From assembly GCA_944470555.2 (NCBI GenBank), contig OX104129.1:67387747-67451746 (forward strand): DNA of 64,000 nucleotides, read 5' to 3'. The translations under genes and the position numbers were made by a program. Positions 10,601-21,856 of this stretch are shown here, piece by piece (position 1 is the first letter of the stretch; each line of letters opens with the position of its first letter). The DNA comes from Heterobilharzia americana. Its lineage: Eukaryota > Platyhelminthes > Trematoda > Strigeidida > Schistosomatidae. The notes beneath the pieces are model-generated. The model was given only the letters and a program-made list of their open reading frames with translations, ran no database searches and was not told the DNA's origin.

Positions 10601-11159
10601 CTTCAACCATCTGATTTATATAGCTACTGATACCTCTTTTCCTATGATAACCAGCTTCAACGATCATGCTTTGAGATTATGACTGTAAACGTAACTTCTT
10701 TCTTTCGTAACATTTCTTATTTATTTATTTGTATTATTAATCAAGCTGAATTCCTAAACAGGTGCTTTAATCAGTATATATCTGATCATTAGATATGCTA
10801 TTATTTTCACTAACCTTGCTTTCAACAACCCTGTGTCTGCTTTCTTAGTTAAATTACCTTCATTTCTACAGCTACCTTGACAGAAATTAATAGCTGTCTA
10901 TTCACTTATCAAGAATCCTAAGCGTTATCATTGGTCATTATGATATTATGTTGCAGTTATTTGGTTTGTTAGGCCACTTCACTCATCATTCTTCCGTTTT
11001 TGCTCACAACAAACAACTGATAAATAAGGAGAGAATACAGAAAGGAAGGCTTTGAGAAGTCAGCTGATTGCATTAAAGATCTCGGAATTACTTCCATCAA
11101 TTTAACTGAAAATGGATGTTGAAGCGTAACTTTTGTATTGAGTGAAAAAAAATTGTCGT
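10601..11159. other. Intergenic, nothing recognised
   Basis: AT-rich sequence without identifiable features. Confidence 0.45.
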
Positions 11160-11335
11160 ACAGGATGTCAGTCGCCTCCTAAATAGCTCAGTGGTAACGT
11201 TGCAGGGGACAGCAGTCATGTTGAAGTTGCAGATACACTTTGCTGACAAGTTCCAAGAAACACGAAACCAACATCGAGTAGGGCTTCCCGTCGATTCCCC
11301 AAAACCATTTAAAAGCTCACCTGAGCTTGTGCGTA
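11160..11335 (+). repeat. F3 SINE, internally deleted
   Basis: Head AAATAGCTCAGTGGTAACG (A box) is present, but the B-box stretch is shortened. The ribozyme-like core at about 11,243-11,275 reads CTGACAA, then GAAACC. The tail gives CCCGTCGATTCCCC. A solitary, old copy. Confidence 0.65.
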
Positions 11336-12544
11336 CATTGAAGTATTAGAGTCTGACCAATGAGTTCAACTCAATAAAAGGATAGCAAGGCTTACTTCTG
11401 GTTTGTCAGTATGATTAGTTTATACGACCACCATTTCGGAGAAATTTTCAGAGACATTGTAATGAGAAGAAATGCTTCTTCTTCTCTCATCTTCATACGG
11501 AAGACATAACTCACTTTATAATACTGGGATTAAGACGATTATGTCAAAGAAACGGGGGAATGTCGTAGAGTTTGACTACTGTACAGGTGGGAATGTATAA
11601 CAGATCCTGTTAGAGATCAGATTAAAAATGACCATCTGTATATTGTAGTCAGTTTGGAGTACCTAGCACTTGAAAGCTACATAAGTTACTACCAGTTGGC
11701 ATACTCATGTTTCTGCTTTCGGTTGTTAGAGATATAGTTTTCAGTCTGCACAAGAGCAGACTTCCTTTTGATGACGATTTTTCTTAAACACAACTTCTTA
11801 CCAGTTAACTAAAAGTATCCAACATTTTTACAAAACATACATGTTTACTCCCTTTCCCACACATAAGGATGAAATATTTCAGACATCGGCACTCTTTCCC
11901 GCCAAGCTATAGGCTTAAACAAGCGGAAGTTTACTTTTGGGATAAAAAAACTAACGTTTTAATTCCGTCCAGTTGCTTTAATTCGCCAAATTATTAAACC
12001 GCACTAAAATTAAGCCATATTCTATGAAATACATTGATATTTAAAAAAAAAACGTTCACAAAATCAAAACGATACTACTAATTTCAGTCGATGAATATTC
12101 ACGTTTGAGCATTAAAGAAGTAGTGACAGGAAACATGCAAATCAACGATGCAAGGTATTCAGTACGTGTTATTTACAGTTGAACCACACTCTTGCCCTGT
12201 CTGTCACTCATCTCAAAAACTTAAGTGAGTATTTCAATGTCCAATATGGATAAAAATGAGATAGTACACTTTCTTTTGTCTAAAATCAATATCATTGTGA
12301 TTACACATGAAAGGCGAATTCATTTAGTCAAATCAAAATGAAATAGTTTCCCATGGGTTTAACCTTTTCCTCAAAATTCAAACATAAATCGATCCTTCTT
12401 AGGTAAATGCAACATAATGGTGCTATGAGGAATGTTTTACTACCATAAAAAGGGAATTAGAAAACCAGAAATCTATGTATCATTTTAGTATCTTAAATAG
12501 GAAAGAACTGATTGCTTCGAAGTGCTTATCTGAATGACTATTTG
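11336..12544. other. Intergenic, nothing recognised
   Basis: 1.2 kb without a recognisable gene or repeat family. Confidence 0.45.
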
Positions 12545-12700
12545 TCATCTAATTAATGAACTAATGATGGGTAGTGGCTATCAGTGAAATCGAGGATGCG
12601 CATTTCGTCCTGTTTTGGACTCGTCAGCTGGATGTACCTGCTACCTAGTAAGTGATGTTGTTCTCACCGAGATTTCACCTCAGGACTGGTATAATACAAG
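12545..12700 (-). repeat. F1 hammerhead SINE, left half of inverted pair
   Basis: Minus-strand ribozyme at 12,588-12,634 flanked by the GTGGCTATCAGTG tail and a truncated head. Heads face the plus copy that follows. Confidence 0.75.
12588..12634 (-). ncRNA. Hammerhead ribozyme, core intact (F1)
   Basis: Minus strand: stem I ATCCAG against CTCGAT (one mismatch), CTGACGA, stem II GTCC/GGAC, GAAA, TGCGCATC with triplet ATC, an allowed cleavage triplet. Confidence 0.8.
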
Positions 12701-13022
12701 CAACAACACTAAAACTATACCCGTCGCTCAGAAGTGGCTATCATGGCTCGGTGGTCTAGTGAAAAACGCTCTGGCGTTTGAAGCAGTGTCATGAGTTCGA
12801 ATCCCAGTGGGAACAACGTTACCCACTGGAGGGCAGGTAAATCCAGCTGATGAGTTCCAAATAGGACGAAATGAGCATCCTGGATTTCGCTGGTAGCCAC
12901 TATCCATCATTATTACAATTAGAACACAGGTAATATCGAGGCATTCACACTAGAGCCCACATGCCAATATAGACCGACCAGTTAGATCTAATCAGCGATG
13001 GTATAATACACGCAATAACACT
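12701..13022 (+). repeat. F1 hammerhead SINE, full unit of about 320 bp
   Basis: Complete monomer: leader ACTATACCCGTCGC, tRNA-like head (GGCTCGGTGGTCTAGTG; B box GAGTTCGAATCCC near 12,792), ribozyme at 12,841-12,886, GGTAGCCACTATCC, and the tail with TAATATCGAGGCATTC and ATACACGCAATAACAC. The latter matches the text preceding heads elsewhere. Confidence 0.85.
12841..12886 (+). ncRNA. Hammerhead ribozyme, core intact (F1)
   Basis: ATCCAG/CTGGAT stem I, CTGATGA, stem II GTTC/GGAC with a G-U pair, GAAA, TGAGCATC. All invariant core bases are present, so this is a candidate active ribozyme. Confidence 0.85.
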
Positions 13023-13034
13023 ACATGTTATTAA

Positions 13035-13245
13035 TTGTTTATACTTATGCATCTCTTGCTTGAGTGACCCAGTGGATATCACCTTGGTGTCTGAAGTGAT
13101 CGGTAGTGGGCTTGAGTCTCAGCAAGAACACCATCACTCGCTGGGAGGTATATGTATCCCAAACGGGGAAGAAACGCGCGTCTTGGAATCCACTGTTAGC
13201 TAGTACCAAGTGTATTATATTTATCGCATGTTCGATGCTGTCCAT
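13035..13245 (+). repeat. F1 SINE, second unit in tandem, ribozyme deleted
   Basis: Follows the previous unit directly in the same orientation. The head is recognisable (GTGACCCAGTGGATATCACC) but the ribozyme core is collapsed at about 13,156-13,187; GAAACGCGCGTC remains without CTGANGA. Confidence 0.7.
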
Positions 13246-14239
13246 TGAAATGTTTGATTAAATGAGAAATACAAATGTTGCAATTTTCTACAGACCATGA
13301 AATCATGTAAAACTAATGGTAATGAATTAACACGAACGATGAACTTTCATGCTAATATTTGTACTCAAGTTAGATACTTAAACCACTAGCATAACCAGTT
13401 AGTAAGATTAAGCTTACCGAAAAATTAAAAAAACCTTGATCCATAACATTTTTTCTGTCACCCTAAAACTTTCTCAATACACTTAATTATGAGCTATAAG
13501 GTTTTCTCCGTAATTTATTTAGTAGCTTATCATAATGACCTTGTGTTTGACTGGTTGTTTCTGTCAAGGTCTTGTCATTGTCTCCATATTGATCTCGATT
13601 GGTTGTCTTGACGACCTTAAATTTAGCCTCCTTGGTTTGTGTTGATGATACTGTCTAGAATAACTATGAAAGCTCTATGAATCAACCATCTAGCTCACCA
13701 AAACACATACTTGTGAATATTTACTTTCATAATCAAAGCGCACAGTTACTATATGTACCCATTTATTCCTAAATAAGAAAGCAGAATGAGTTTCTGAACA
13801 CTACGAAAGGCGAGTGAAGAACAACAATTTCATCTATATGAGAACACCTGATGGAGTCAGGTTGTTCAACTCATTGAGATTAATTTATAGGGCTAAATTG
13901 AACTACTCCTAAAATCCACTTTTTCCCTCAATAATGCATAGGTAAAAGACTAGGTGTATATGATCAAAAGCTTAGACTACACCTTCGATAGAGCTTTGTG
14001 AAATCTTTTTCTCTAACATTTTACTTTGAGTATCATCATTTTTCACTTTTACTGACAACAACTGACCTTTAGTTCACCTTTTAACATCAGTTTTTTTAAG
14101 TTTTCAATGACTTCCTTTCTGTTTCATTCACTTCAAATAATCTCAGAACCACTATCTTCTGCATATTGACCTAACAACTATTTGATATTTCACCAATTAT
14201 AAATACGACTGTATAGCTTGATAATAGATTTATTTATAT
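13246..14239. other. Intergenic, nothing recognised
   Basis: About 1 kb with no identifiable feature except an ATAAATACGACTGTA segment near 14,200 shared with PLE ends at 7.5 and 10.5 kb. Confidence 0.45.
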
Positions 14240-14345
14240 TGAATGTTGAACGAAGGTGAAATGAAAGTTAGGATGGCGACTGTATCCGGACCATCGACCA
14301 CCAGGTTTCTGGCCTGATGCTCTACCAATTGAGCTACATGGACCT
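14240..14345 (-). repeat. F4 tRNA-like SINE, left half of palindromic pair
   Basis: The minus strand carries a very tRNA-like head: TAGCTCAATTGGTAGAGCA (D arm and A box), CAGG...CCTG (anticodon-stem-like) and GGTCGATGG (B-box side), then the tail TTTCATTTCACCTTCG. No hammerhead is visible. The near-consensus D arm makes it the most tRNA-like sequence in the window. It is still judged SINE-derived because of its tail and inverted partner. Confidence 0.65.
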
Positions 14346-14440
14346 CGTAGATTAGTTGGTAGAATATCAAGCCAGAAAACAGGTGGTCGATAGTTCGAAA
14401 TTTCCATTTCACCTTCAATGATCATTCAGTATAAATACTA
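14341..14440 (+). repeat. F4 tRNA-like SINE, right half of palindromic pair
   Basis: Starts at the head (GACCTCGTAGATTAGTTGG) abutting the minus copy with a few bases of overlap. It continues through ATCAAGCCAGAAAACAGG and GGTCGATAGTTCGAAA to the tail CCATTTCACCTTCAATG. Together with 14,240-14,345 it forms a near-perfect palindrome of two tRNA-like heads. Confidence 0.65.
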
Positions 14441-14764
14441 GTCTATCAAACTGCAGCTATGTCAGATAGTCAAAATGATAATCAATGAAGTTATTGTAAA
14501 GAAGTTTCTTTTAAGCTGATGAAAAACTGTATTCTTCTTAAAGCATATACTTATTTTATATTCCCTCTGTTACGAGTTACTAAGCCTAAAATTGAGTATA
14601 CAAACTGGTGCTGTTTAAAGCGAAATATACTAGGTAGTTTTAAATGAACTAGTGATAATCTTACTTTCTTCCTCGGCATAAGAATGTAAGTCTTCTTTTC
14701 TTATGTATCTTATTCAAGGCACTTAGAATAAATGCTTAAAACATTCTTCTACTTATATGTTATT
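14441..14764. other. Intergenic, nothing recognised
   Basis: AT-rich, no identifiable feature. Confidence 0.45.
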
Positions 14765-14945
14765 GTTTGTAATTGCTAGTCATTGGTTGGACTGAAATGA
14801 TCAGTATTATGGGCTCCTGTGGAGAAGCCTCGATATCGCCTGTATTTAGTGGGATATGTGATGTACATTTCATTCCATTTGTCGCTCGTTAGCTGGATGC
14901 ATCTACCTCACAGTAAGTGATGTTCCTCTCACAAAACCTCAATTT
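14765..14945 (-). repeat. F1 SINE, left half of inverted pair, degraded
   Basis: The minus-strand tail (GGCTTCTCCACAGGAGCCC block near 14,808-14,830) and a decayed ribozyme near 14,855-14,897 (TAACGAGCG-like) are recognisable. The head is truncated. Confidence 0.65.
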
Positions 14946-14954
14946 ATCATTACT

Positions 14955-15240
14955 ATCAAACAAAAAATACTGGCAATATCGAGCCCATATGCCAGAATTG
15001 GCTGTTTGGTCCAACCAACGATGGAAATTTACAAGTAATAACGTGAAAACTACACCAGATAGACAGGGAATAACCGCCATGATTCAGTGAACTAGTGAAT
15101 AGGGCTCCGACGTTTGAGGCGATCGATTCTGGATTCAAGTGTTAATGGGGACAACATCACTCACTGGGGTGTAAGCACAACCAGCTGACAAATGTCAAAT
15201 AGGACGAAACAATGCTACTCGTTATCCATCATTACTAAGT
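14955..15240 (+). repeat. F1 SINE, tail joined to head
   Basis: Begins with F1 tail text (GGCAATATCGAGCCCATATG), then runs into the leader (TAACGTGAAAACTACACC), head (GATTCAGTGAACTAGTG) and a damaged ribozyme (CTGACAA ... GGAC, GAAAC; 15,175-15,215). Tail-to-head order is the junction expected from a multimeric or circular template. Confidence 0.7.
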
Positions 15241-15504
15241 TTTTACTTGGTCCAGTTTCTCTGGGGCTTAGTGTATCCTCTAAAAGAATAATGAATAGTG
15301 AACAAATTTTCAGCGTTTTATTCGCCACCTTCTACACTTGTATAAAAACAAAATTATTTTGACTCTGTAAAATAGTCTGGTTATAGGAAAAACGGAAGAA
15401 AATAGTTTCACTTTAGTGGGAGAAAATAAATTAGGTGGAATATTCTAGACTTATTTCAGGTTACAGGGGAAAGTAGAACGTGATTGCGTAACCTAGGAAT
15501 ATTC

Positions 15505-15625
15505 ATTTTGGTGAAATCATGGATGTGCGATTTATTCTACTTGAGACTTGTCAGCTGCATCCACATGTAACCCAGTGAGTGGCCTTATTCACATTAAGTC
15601 TTAAACTCAACACTTATCGATTCAT
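15505..15625 (-). repeat. F1 SINE, left half of inverted pair, degraded
   Basis: Decayed minus-strand ribozyme at 15,519-15,565 (CTGACAA, stem II partly kept) and a short piece of head. Confidence 0.6.
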
Positions 15626-15734
15626 ATGCCAAGGTGTTACAGACTAGGCCACTGGGGCGCGACAGACACCTCCTGCGCAGCGGGGTATCATTTTTTTATT
15701 TTTCGAATCCTTTAATATCCCGTTGCTATACAGA

Positions 15735-15905
15735 GTCAAAATGCCCGACCACTGTTGATAGATAGGCTCTTATGCGGATGTCTGATTCAGGCTTTAGTAG
15801 GAACAACATCACTGACTGGGGTGCAAATAAATTCAGCTGGTGAGTCACAAATAGGATGAAACGCACATCATGGATTCTACTGCGTCATCAAGATGAATAT
15901 GACAT
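15735..15905 (+). repeat. F1 SINE, right half of inverted pair
   Basis: Truncated head, then a ribozyme at 15,832-15,877 with CTGGTGA (A to G in the core), stem II GTCA/GGAT and GAAACGCACATC. Probably inactive. Confidence 0.65.
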
Positions 15906-16165
15906 CATCCATCATATCCACGTATAACAAAGTGAAATTACAGCCATCAAAATATAATATAGTTATAATTTAGGAAAACCAGCAACTTCATGATGTATTT
16001 ATTCCTTTATTCACAGACATTAGTGGCTAAAGAATTAGACTTCTAGAACCTCATCTATGACCACAGGCTGATTGTCATTACATTTAAAGATCATTGAGAA
16101 GAGCTGGAAATAACAGAACTTTGCGGAATTAAAGCCCAACATCACTGTTCTCCTTTAACATAATT

Positions 16166-17590
16166 ATTATTTGTCCCTTGGGTTCATAGTAAAACATACC
16201 GATTCACTAACACATCACCATCTCACTCCATTCTCTACAGTCTTTTCAACCTGAATCCACAACTGCCTACATGCTCCCATTTCTGCATCACATCATCTCC
16301 CCCATGTCAACCTCGACTCCAACGCCCAACTCGTCACCTCCCAGCGGGTTCCACTCGATGAACTGGCCTCACCTGGCCTGACGCGTGATCTCCCCAAACC
16401 ATCTTATCAGTCTATGCCCAATCCAATCCAATCAATCTCCATCCACTCTCTTCTGCATATTTGTTGGGCAACAGCTTCTCGGTTGGTTCGTTGCAAGCCA
16501 GAGTTCGTTGTGGCTTATTCTGATTATTCTGGCCATCTCATCTTTCTCATCTTCAGTATGGAGCGAGCAGGAGTGGCAGCCGATGACGATGTATGTTTGT
16601 AGTTTGTTGGAGATGTCTTCCGTAACGTGCCAAGTCTCTCAACCATTATATAGAAACACTGACTGACTTGACTGACATTAGTGTTGAAAATCTGGATCTT
16701 GCTCACATTTTATGCTGAGTGGAGTGGGGAGGAGTGGAGTGTAATGGAGTGTGGTGGTGTGCAGTGAAATGCACTGAAGTGAAGTGAAGTAGATCTCCAC
16801 ACCGATTTCAGATTGATGAAGGGCTGTCTTGCTGTCTTTCCTACTGTGGCTTTGACATCCCCATCTGTGCCGTCGCCATCTGTGGTTGAGAGGATACTGT
16901 CTAGGCAGAGAGATAGGTGAAAGAGACAACTTCCTCTAGATTTCTCCCGTTGATGGTAGATGGTGCTTGTTGTTGGTTGGTTGGTTGGTTGGGTATCTTC
17001 ATCACCTCTGTCTTCTCTACGTTCACCTGAATGAAGTCCTATCTTCCTTCGCTGCCTCACAACACCTTTTCTACCAACTTGTTAGTTTTCGCCTATACAT
17101 CTTCGAGCTTGTGCGACATATGACATTAGACATGTCATCATCATTGGCGAAATCAAAACCTTCTTCTAGAGTCTTTTCATCAGGCCAACCAGCATTTGCC
17201 TGTCTTCTCACTCCTCACAGTTGTCTGTTGCATGATCCAGTTCAGTCGACCACAATCAGGAGGATGATTTGTGATGCTAGTAGGCGGCAACCTTGTCTTA
17301 CTCCTTCCTGTCTTCACTTCATTTCAAAGACATCGTCGTCACTGAGCTTTCCATTGTGAATCACTTGACATCTAGCATCCTCATATAGCATAGCATATAA
17401 CTGTTGAATGAGGCTGGCAAAGGTTTATGGCACTAAAATCGTAATGTTGAAGCAGCTCCCTGTGATATTACTTTTCTGTCGACGCTATCGAAAGTTTTTT
17501 CAAAGTGGATGAAGTTGAGGTCGAGGGTTGATTGCCATTCTAAGCCTTAGCTTACTTCATTTTGGCACTTATTAGTAGGATGTTTTTGTA
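16166..17590 (-). pseudogene. LINE 3' half (RT to 3' end), left inverted copy
   Basis: Minus-strand LINE remnant of the same family as 31.8-34.4 kb. From right to left: RT text near 17,450-17,550 (FIDF-like), motif B GVRQGC near 17,290-17,310, a damaged motif C (DFANDD near 17,140-17,160), then LTSW, the KTEVMKIP-like stretch, a GDGTDGDVKA block, and the 3' end GGACAAATAATAATTA at 16,160-16,180. Several frame changes occur. Bases 16,166-17,367 are repeated almost identically, inverted, at 19,058-20,258; this copy extends about 220 bp further toward its 5' end. Known role of the family: target-primed retrotransposition. This copy is dead. Confidence 0.7.
16722..16792. repeat. GTGGA/GTGAA-rich simple repeat inside LINE
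   Basis: Imperfect pentamer-like repeats (GTGGA, GTGTA, GTGAA) occupy the place of coding text found in the related LINE at about 32,340. The mirror copy is at about 19,632-19,702. Confidence 0.7.
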
Positions 17591-18622
17591 ATCATGAAGG
17601 AGTTGATGTCCATTCACTGATTTGAGTGGGCATCACTAACTACGGAATTCAAAGAATTTCCCACGAGGTTGTTAAACTAACCGCTGTAAGACTGGGTTAT
17701 GTAGAATAACTGATCACCAATGAGTAATCTTTCTAGCGGCCTACATAAACCACTCCACTACGAAATTTTCGGACTTCATGTGGTTCATTAAGTTTATTGT
17801 TTTATCTTGTTTTTAATTATCTAATTAAGTCCTAAATCGGGCTGACAACTTTCGCGAATGCTTAAAAAGTTATCAACTTATTGCTCTGGAATGCAATGTA
17901 ACAAAGATTATTAACAGTAGTTTAGTTGTTGGTGCTGTACGCTGACTGCCTTTATCAAACACCGAAACTGTAGTGCAACACAGTCTGGTTTCCTTTAACT
18001 TTGCGGCAGTATCACAAACTTGAATGATAGACTTTCATCAGTATAGATCATTAAAGTATATATAGACAGCTACATCGGTCACCTGCTGGTAACTAATTCT
18101 TCTCAAGTACGTATACCTTTCAAAGATTATTATAAATCATATGATTCATTCCAAACTACTCGGTTATTTTTGGTAATGTAAATTTCGTCAGATTGCTTTC
18201 TTCAATATGATGAGATTACCACTCATTACTGATTGATTTTTGATTTATGAGAAACGTCTAAAACCATTGTTTGTAACAATGTAAACTTCAATAGTGATGA
18301 TGATTTATTGTAGAGAATAACTGGTGTTCTTGTTGTGTTTGTTTATATTTTTGACTTGATAGAAAATGAAATCACAGTATTTATTAACTAATGAAGTTCA
18401 CAGACGGAATATAACACTGGAAGGGAGTACAATAACATTTATTTAAGTTGTTATATGATTGATTTATTTCCACTTGCCTTGATTAGGTAATGTCAACGAG
18501 ATATTTTCCTGTTCTCTGACTCCTTTTTTATCAGTTTTTAGAATAAGGGGAAAAATAATATGAAAAAATAATAAATGTTTCCAATAATCAGTTGTGAAAC
18601 TACACTAATTATTATTAGTGTC

Positions 18623-18683
<61 letters not shown>

Positions 18684-19057
18684 GTTCTCTGTATCCATCA
18701 ATTCAAGGGTCTTTTTCACTTTAATTTGTTTTATTTTGTTCCACATTGACTATGTCAAACGTCATTGAAATATACGCACGCATTTTTGACTTCTCTTTCA
18801 CCCTCCAATTCACTCATACTGTCAGCAAGTAAACAATCGAAGAGTACTTAGAAACGAGCAAAACATACAAATTTTACAGGGAAGAAGAAACGTTTTTCTT
18901 CGTGATGTTGTATTCTTAGCAATAATACTATACCATAAGATAAATCCTACCTAATCATATGCCAAAATATACTGGATATTACTAACGGACGTTTTGTAAT
19001 GTAAATACAGCAGTTAAAGAAATAAAATAAAGGGTTTCCAAAGGAGAACAATCACGA
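17591..19057. other. Spacer between inverted LINE arms
   Basis: Together with 17,368-17,590 this is the loop of the 1.2 kb inverted repeat. It holds a (TAA)n microsatellite at 18,623-18,683 and no recognisable gene. Confidence 0.55.
18623..18683. repeat. (TAA)n microsatellite
   Basis: About 20 uninterrupted AAT/TAA units. LINEs here end in TAA repeats, so it may mark an old LINE tail, though no LINE is recognised beside it. Confidence 0.95.
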
Positions 19058-20258
19058 CAAGTGATTCACAATGGAAAGCTCAGTGACAACGATGTCTTTG
19101 AAATGAAGTGAAGACAGGAAGGAGTAAGACAAGGTTGCCGCCTACTAGCATCACAAATCATCCTCCTGATTGTGGTCGACTGAACTGGATCATGCAACAG
19201 ACAACTGTGAGGAGTGAGAAGACAGGCAAATGCTGGTTGGCCTGATGAAAAGACTCTAGAAGAAGGTTTTGATTTCGCCAATGATGATGACATGTCTAAT
19301 GTCATATGTCGCACAAGCTCGAAGATGTATAGGCGAAAACTAACAAGTTGGTAGAAAAGGTGTTGTGAGGCAGCGAAGGAAGATAGGACTTCATTCAGGT
19401 GAACGTAGAGAAGACAGAGGTGATGAAGATACCCAACCAACCAACCAACCAACAACAAGCACCATCTACCATCAACGGGAGAAATCTAGAGGAAGTTGTC
19501 TCTTTCACCTATCTCTCTGCCTAGACAGTATCCTCTCAACCACAGATGGCGACGGCACAGATGGGGTGTCAAAGCCACAGTAGGAAAGACAGCAAGACAG
19601 CCCTTCATCAATCTGAAATCGGTGTGGAGATCTACTTCACTTCACTTCAGTGCATTTCACTGCACACCACCACACTCCATTACACTCCACTCCTCCCCAC
19701 TCCACTCAGCATAAAATGTGAGCAAGATCCAGATTTTCAACACTAATGTCAGTCAAGTCAGTCAGTGTTTCTATATAATGGTTGAGAGACTTGGCACGTT
19801 ACGGAAGACATCTCCAACAAACTACAAACATACATCGTCATCGGCTGCCACTCCTGCTCGCTCCATACTGAAGATGAGAAAGATGAGATGGCCAGAATAA
19901 TCAGAATAAGCCACAACGAACTCTGGCTTGCAACGAACCAACCGAGAAGCTGTTGCCCAACAAATATGCAGAAGAGAGTGGATGGAGATTGATTGGATTG
20001 GATTGGGCATAGACTGATAAGATGGTTTGGGGAGATCACGCGTCAGGCCAGGTGAGGCCAGTTCATCGAGTGGAACCCGCTGGGAGGTGACGAGTTGGGC
20101 GTTGGAGTCGAGGTTGACATGGGGGAGATGATGTGATGCAGAAATGGGAGCATGTAGGCAGTTGTGGATTCAGGTTGAAAAGACTGTAGAGAATGGAGTG
20201 AGATGGTGATGTGTTAGTGAATCGGTATGTTTTACTATGAACCCAAGGGACAAATAAT
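19058..20258 (+). pseudogene. LINE 3' half, right inverted copy
   Basis: Almost exact inverted copy of 16,166-17,367. I found one substitution (at about 19,092) and one single-base difference: this copy lacks one base in the run near 19,566, which shifts the frame. It begins abruptly at CAAGTGATTCACAATGG and ends with the same 3' tail (GGGACAAATAAT). It contains the RT motif B GVRQGC region, the damaged FANDD region and the C-terminal portion in broken frames. Either a second, 5'-truncated insertion from a nearly identical source or an inverted duplication of the left copy. Confidence 0.7.
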
Positions 20259-20734
20259 ATTAAATATAAGTTTTAAGACTTCCAGTAGACAACAAGCGAT
20301 ACGCATTCCTTCCACATGGAACTCTACAAGCGGTTTCGAAGCAAATATCCGAAGACTCTAAAGAAAACTTCTTAAGTGAATGATAATAATTTGGATTTAT
20401 TTACCCTCATGAAAATCTGAGTCTTGTGGAAACAAAGATGATGGCTATTTATACGAACTAAGTGCGTGAATATTCACGCATTTTTAGTGAATACATTTAA
20501 AGAACACTCTATCTGCATATTCGCCACAGTAATAAACCAATAAACCTTTCTAGGATTCTTTAATTAAATTTGAGGGACAACATGTGAATGGGTTCATGAA
20601 ATGGTTTATTGCTTGAATTTTGCTCCTAAGGTCCTTGAAAAACAGTTGGCTGGACAACTGGTAGACCGATTGTCCCAATTCTACGATGGAAAAAAATATG
20701 TGTAATAGCAGACTGTTGTAAGTGGAAACAATAA
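20259..20734. other. Intergenic, nothing recognised
   Basis: No identifiable gene or repeat. Confidence 0.45.
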
Positions 20735-20865
20735 GGACCTCATAATTTAGCTGGTAGGTCGTCGGTTAGGAAACCCAGTGGTCGGTGGTTCGAGTCCCAC
20801 CACGGTCTAAATTTTCACTTCACCTTTAATCACCACCCAGTATAATAAGTAAAATTGAGGTGATC
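20735..20865 (+). repeat. F4 tRNA-like SINE
   Basis: Head GACCTCATAATTTAGCTGG (A box decayed), ACCCAGTGGTCGGTGG, B box GGTTCGAGTCCCACCACGG (about 20,787-20,806), then the F4 tail TTTTCACTTCACCTTTAATC. No hammerhead. Confidence 0.65.
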
Positions 20866-21274
20866 TAGTCATCCTCGTGCTATTAAACTGTGGGTCTAAA
20901 TGAAGTCCCAATGTTTTGATCTGTGATTCTTTTATGAACTCAGAAAGTAGTCGTATATAGTGCTGAAATAGATACAATATTCATCGTTTTACAAAACGTC
21001 TCATTCATGTGAAGTCAGACCTCAGTTTAGTTCTATGATCTCCAATTACTTAACTTCATAACCTTTCAAACTGATCATAAAAAGTAATTTGTCTACACCA
21101 GTTCATAACTGGGCACAATACAGAACTGAAAGAACTCCTATCAAAATGTAACAGGGAATTTTCAATTCATACGACAGGTTTTATGTGACCTGTGACTATG
21201 AAAGCAAATGAATATACATAAGCATGAGATAATAATTACTTTCATAAATTTAAGGCTAAAACTTTGGTGGAATG
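20866..21274. other. Intergenic, nothing recognised
   Basis: No identifiable feature beyond possible F4 tail. Confidence 0.45.
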
Positions 21275-21540
21275 TCAGTAGGCTGACGGCAATTGGTAGG
21301 AAACCCTAATCCACCTAGGTTTCAGGCTTGTTCCCACTCGTCACTAAAGTGTATCTGTAACCTCAATGGAACTAATATCCTACCTGAGGTTAGAACCCAC
21401 ATCAGAGACAATACCATTGAGTTATTCGTGCCGCAATTGACCTCCTGTGGGTCCGGGTTCGGTACATTGGTAAGCATGTCGATCATCTCATAGGACCAGA
21501 CTGCCTAAAGTCGGTTACCCTCCAGTAAGCAATTAATATA
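21275..21540 (-). repeat. F3 SINE
   Basis: Minus strand: head with CGAATAACTCAATGGTA (about 21,413-21,430), B-box-like GGTTCTAACCTCAGG, core near 21,320-21,356 (GTGACGA ... GAAACCTAGGTG), then the tail. Stem III CCTAGG is kept, but the first C of CTGA is lost. Confidence 0.7.
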
Positions 21541-21569
21541 CTGTCGTAGAATGTAGCCCCATATTCGCT

Positions 21570-21856
21570 TCAATCATTTCATATAACGCATATTGATACA
21601 GCATTATTTAATTGGTGACGTTTTGAGCGGAATTTATTGCTCATAATCACATCAAAGTAATCAGGCAACTTTCAACATCTGACGTTTATAGTCTCATAAC
21701 CTCGTATTAGCAAAATATTTCACATCTCCATTATAAGTGTGGCATCATTCCTTTGACATGTGTTAGGTTTTGATTCAATGAACGAAGATTCGGAAATTAA
21801 GTCTTGTATAGTTAGGTCTACAGAGAGAAAGAGATTTATTATCGCTTGACTATAAA
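21570..21856 (-). pseudogene. PLE 3' tail fragment
   Basis: The reverse complement matches the tail at 4140-4400 and the plus tail at 26,250-26,500 (GAATCTTCGTTCATTGAATC, then TTGAAAGT and GATTATGAGC...GCTCAAAACGTCA). The last part resembles a decayed stem II plus GAAAC hammerhead remnant, but CTGANGA is not preserved. Confidence 0.55.

Noticed and set aside
14276..14345. A functional tRNA gene on the minus strand
   Set aside because: The D arm is excellent, but the acceptor stem does not close by eye, the same head recurs at 20.7 and 48.6 kb with a SINE tail, and an inverted partner abuts it. Treated as F4 SINE.
16710..17060. Overlapping ORFs of 60-130 codons in the inverted arms as genes
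   Set aside because: They are multiple-frame readings of one decayed LINE and a simple repeat, duplicated in the other arm (19,066-20,039).
21600..21640. Hammerhead in the 4.5-kb-type PLE tail (also at 4,150-4,200 and 26,440-26,475)
   Set aside because: A hairpin followed by GAAAC-like text is visible, but CTGANGA is not preserved in any of the three copies, so it is noted only as a possible remnant.
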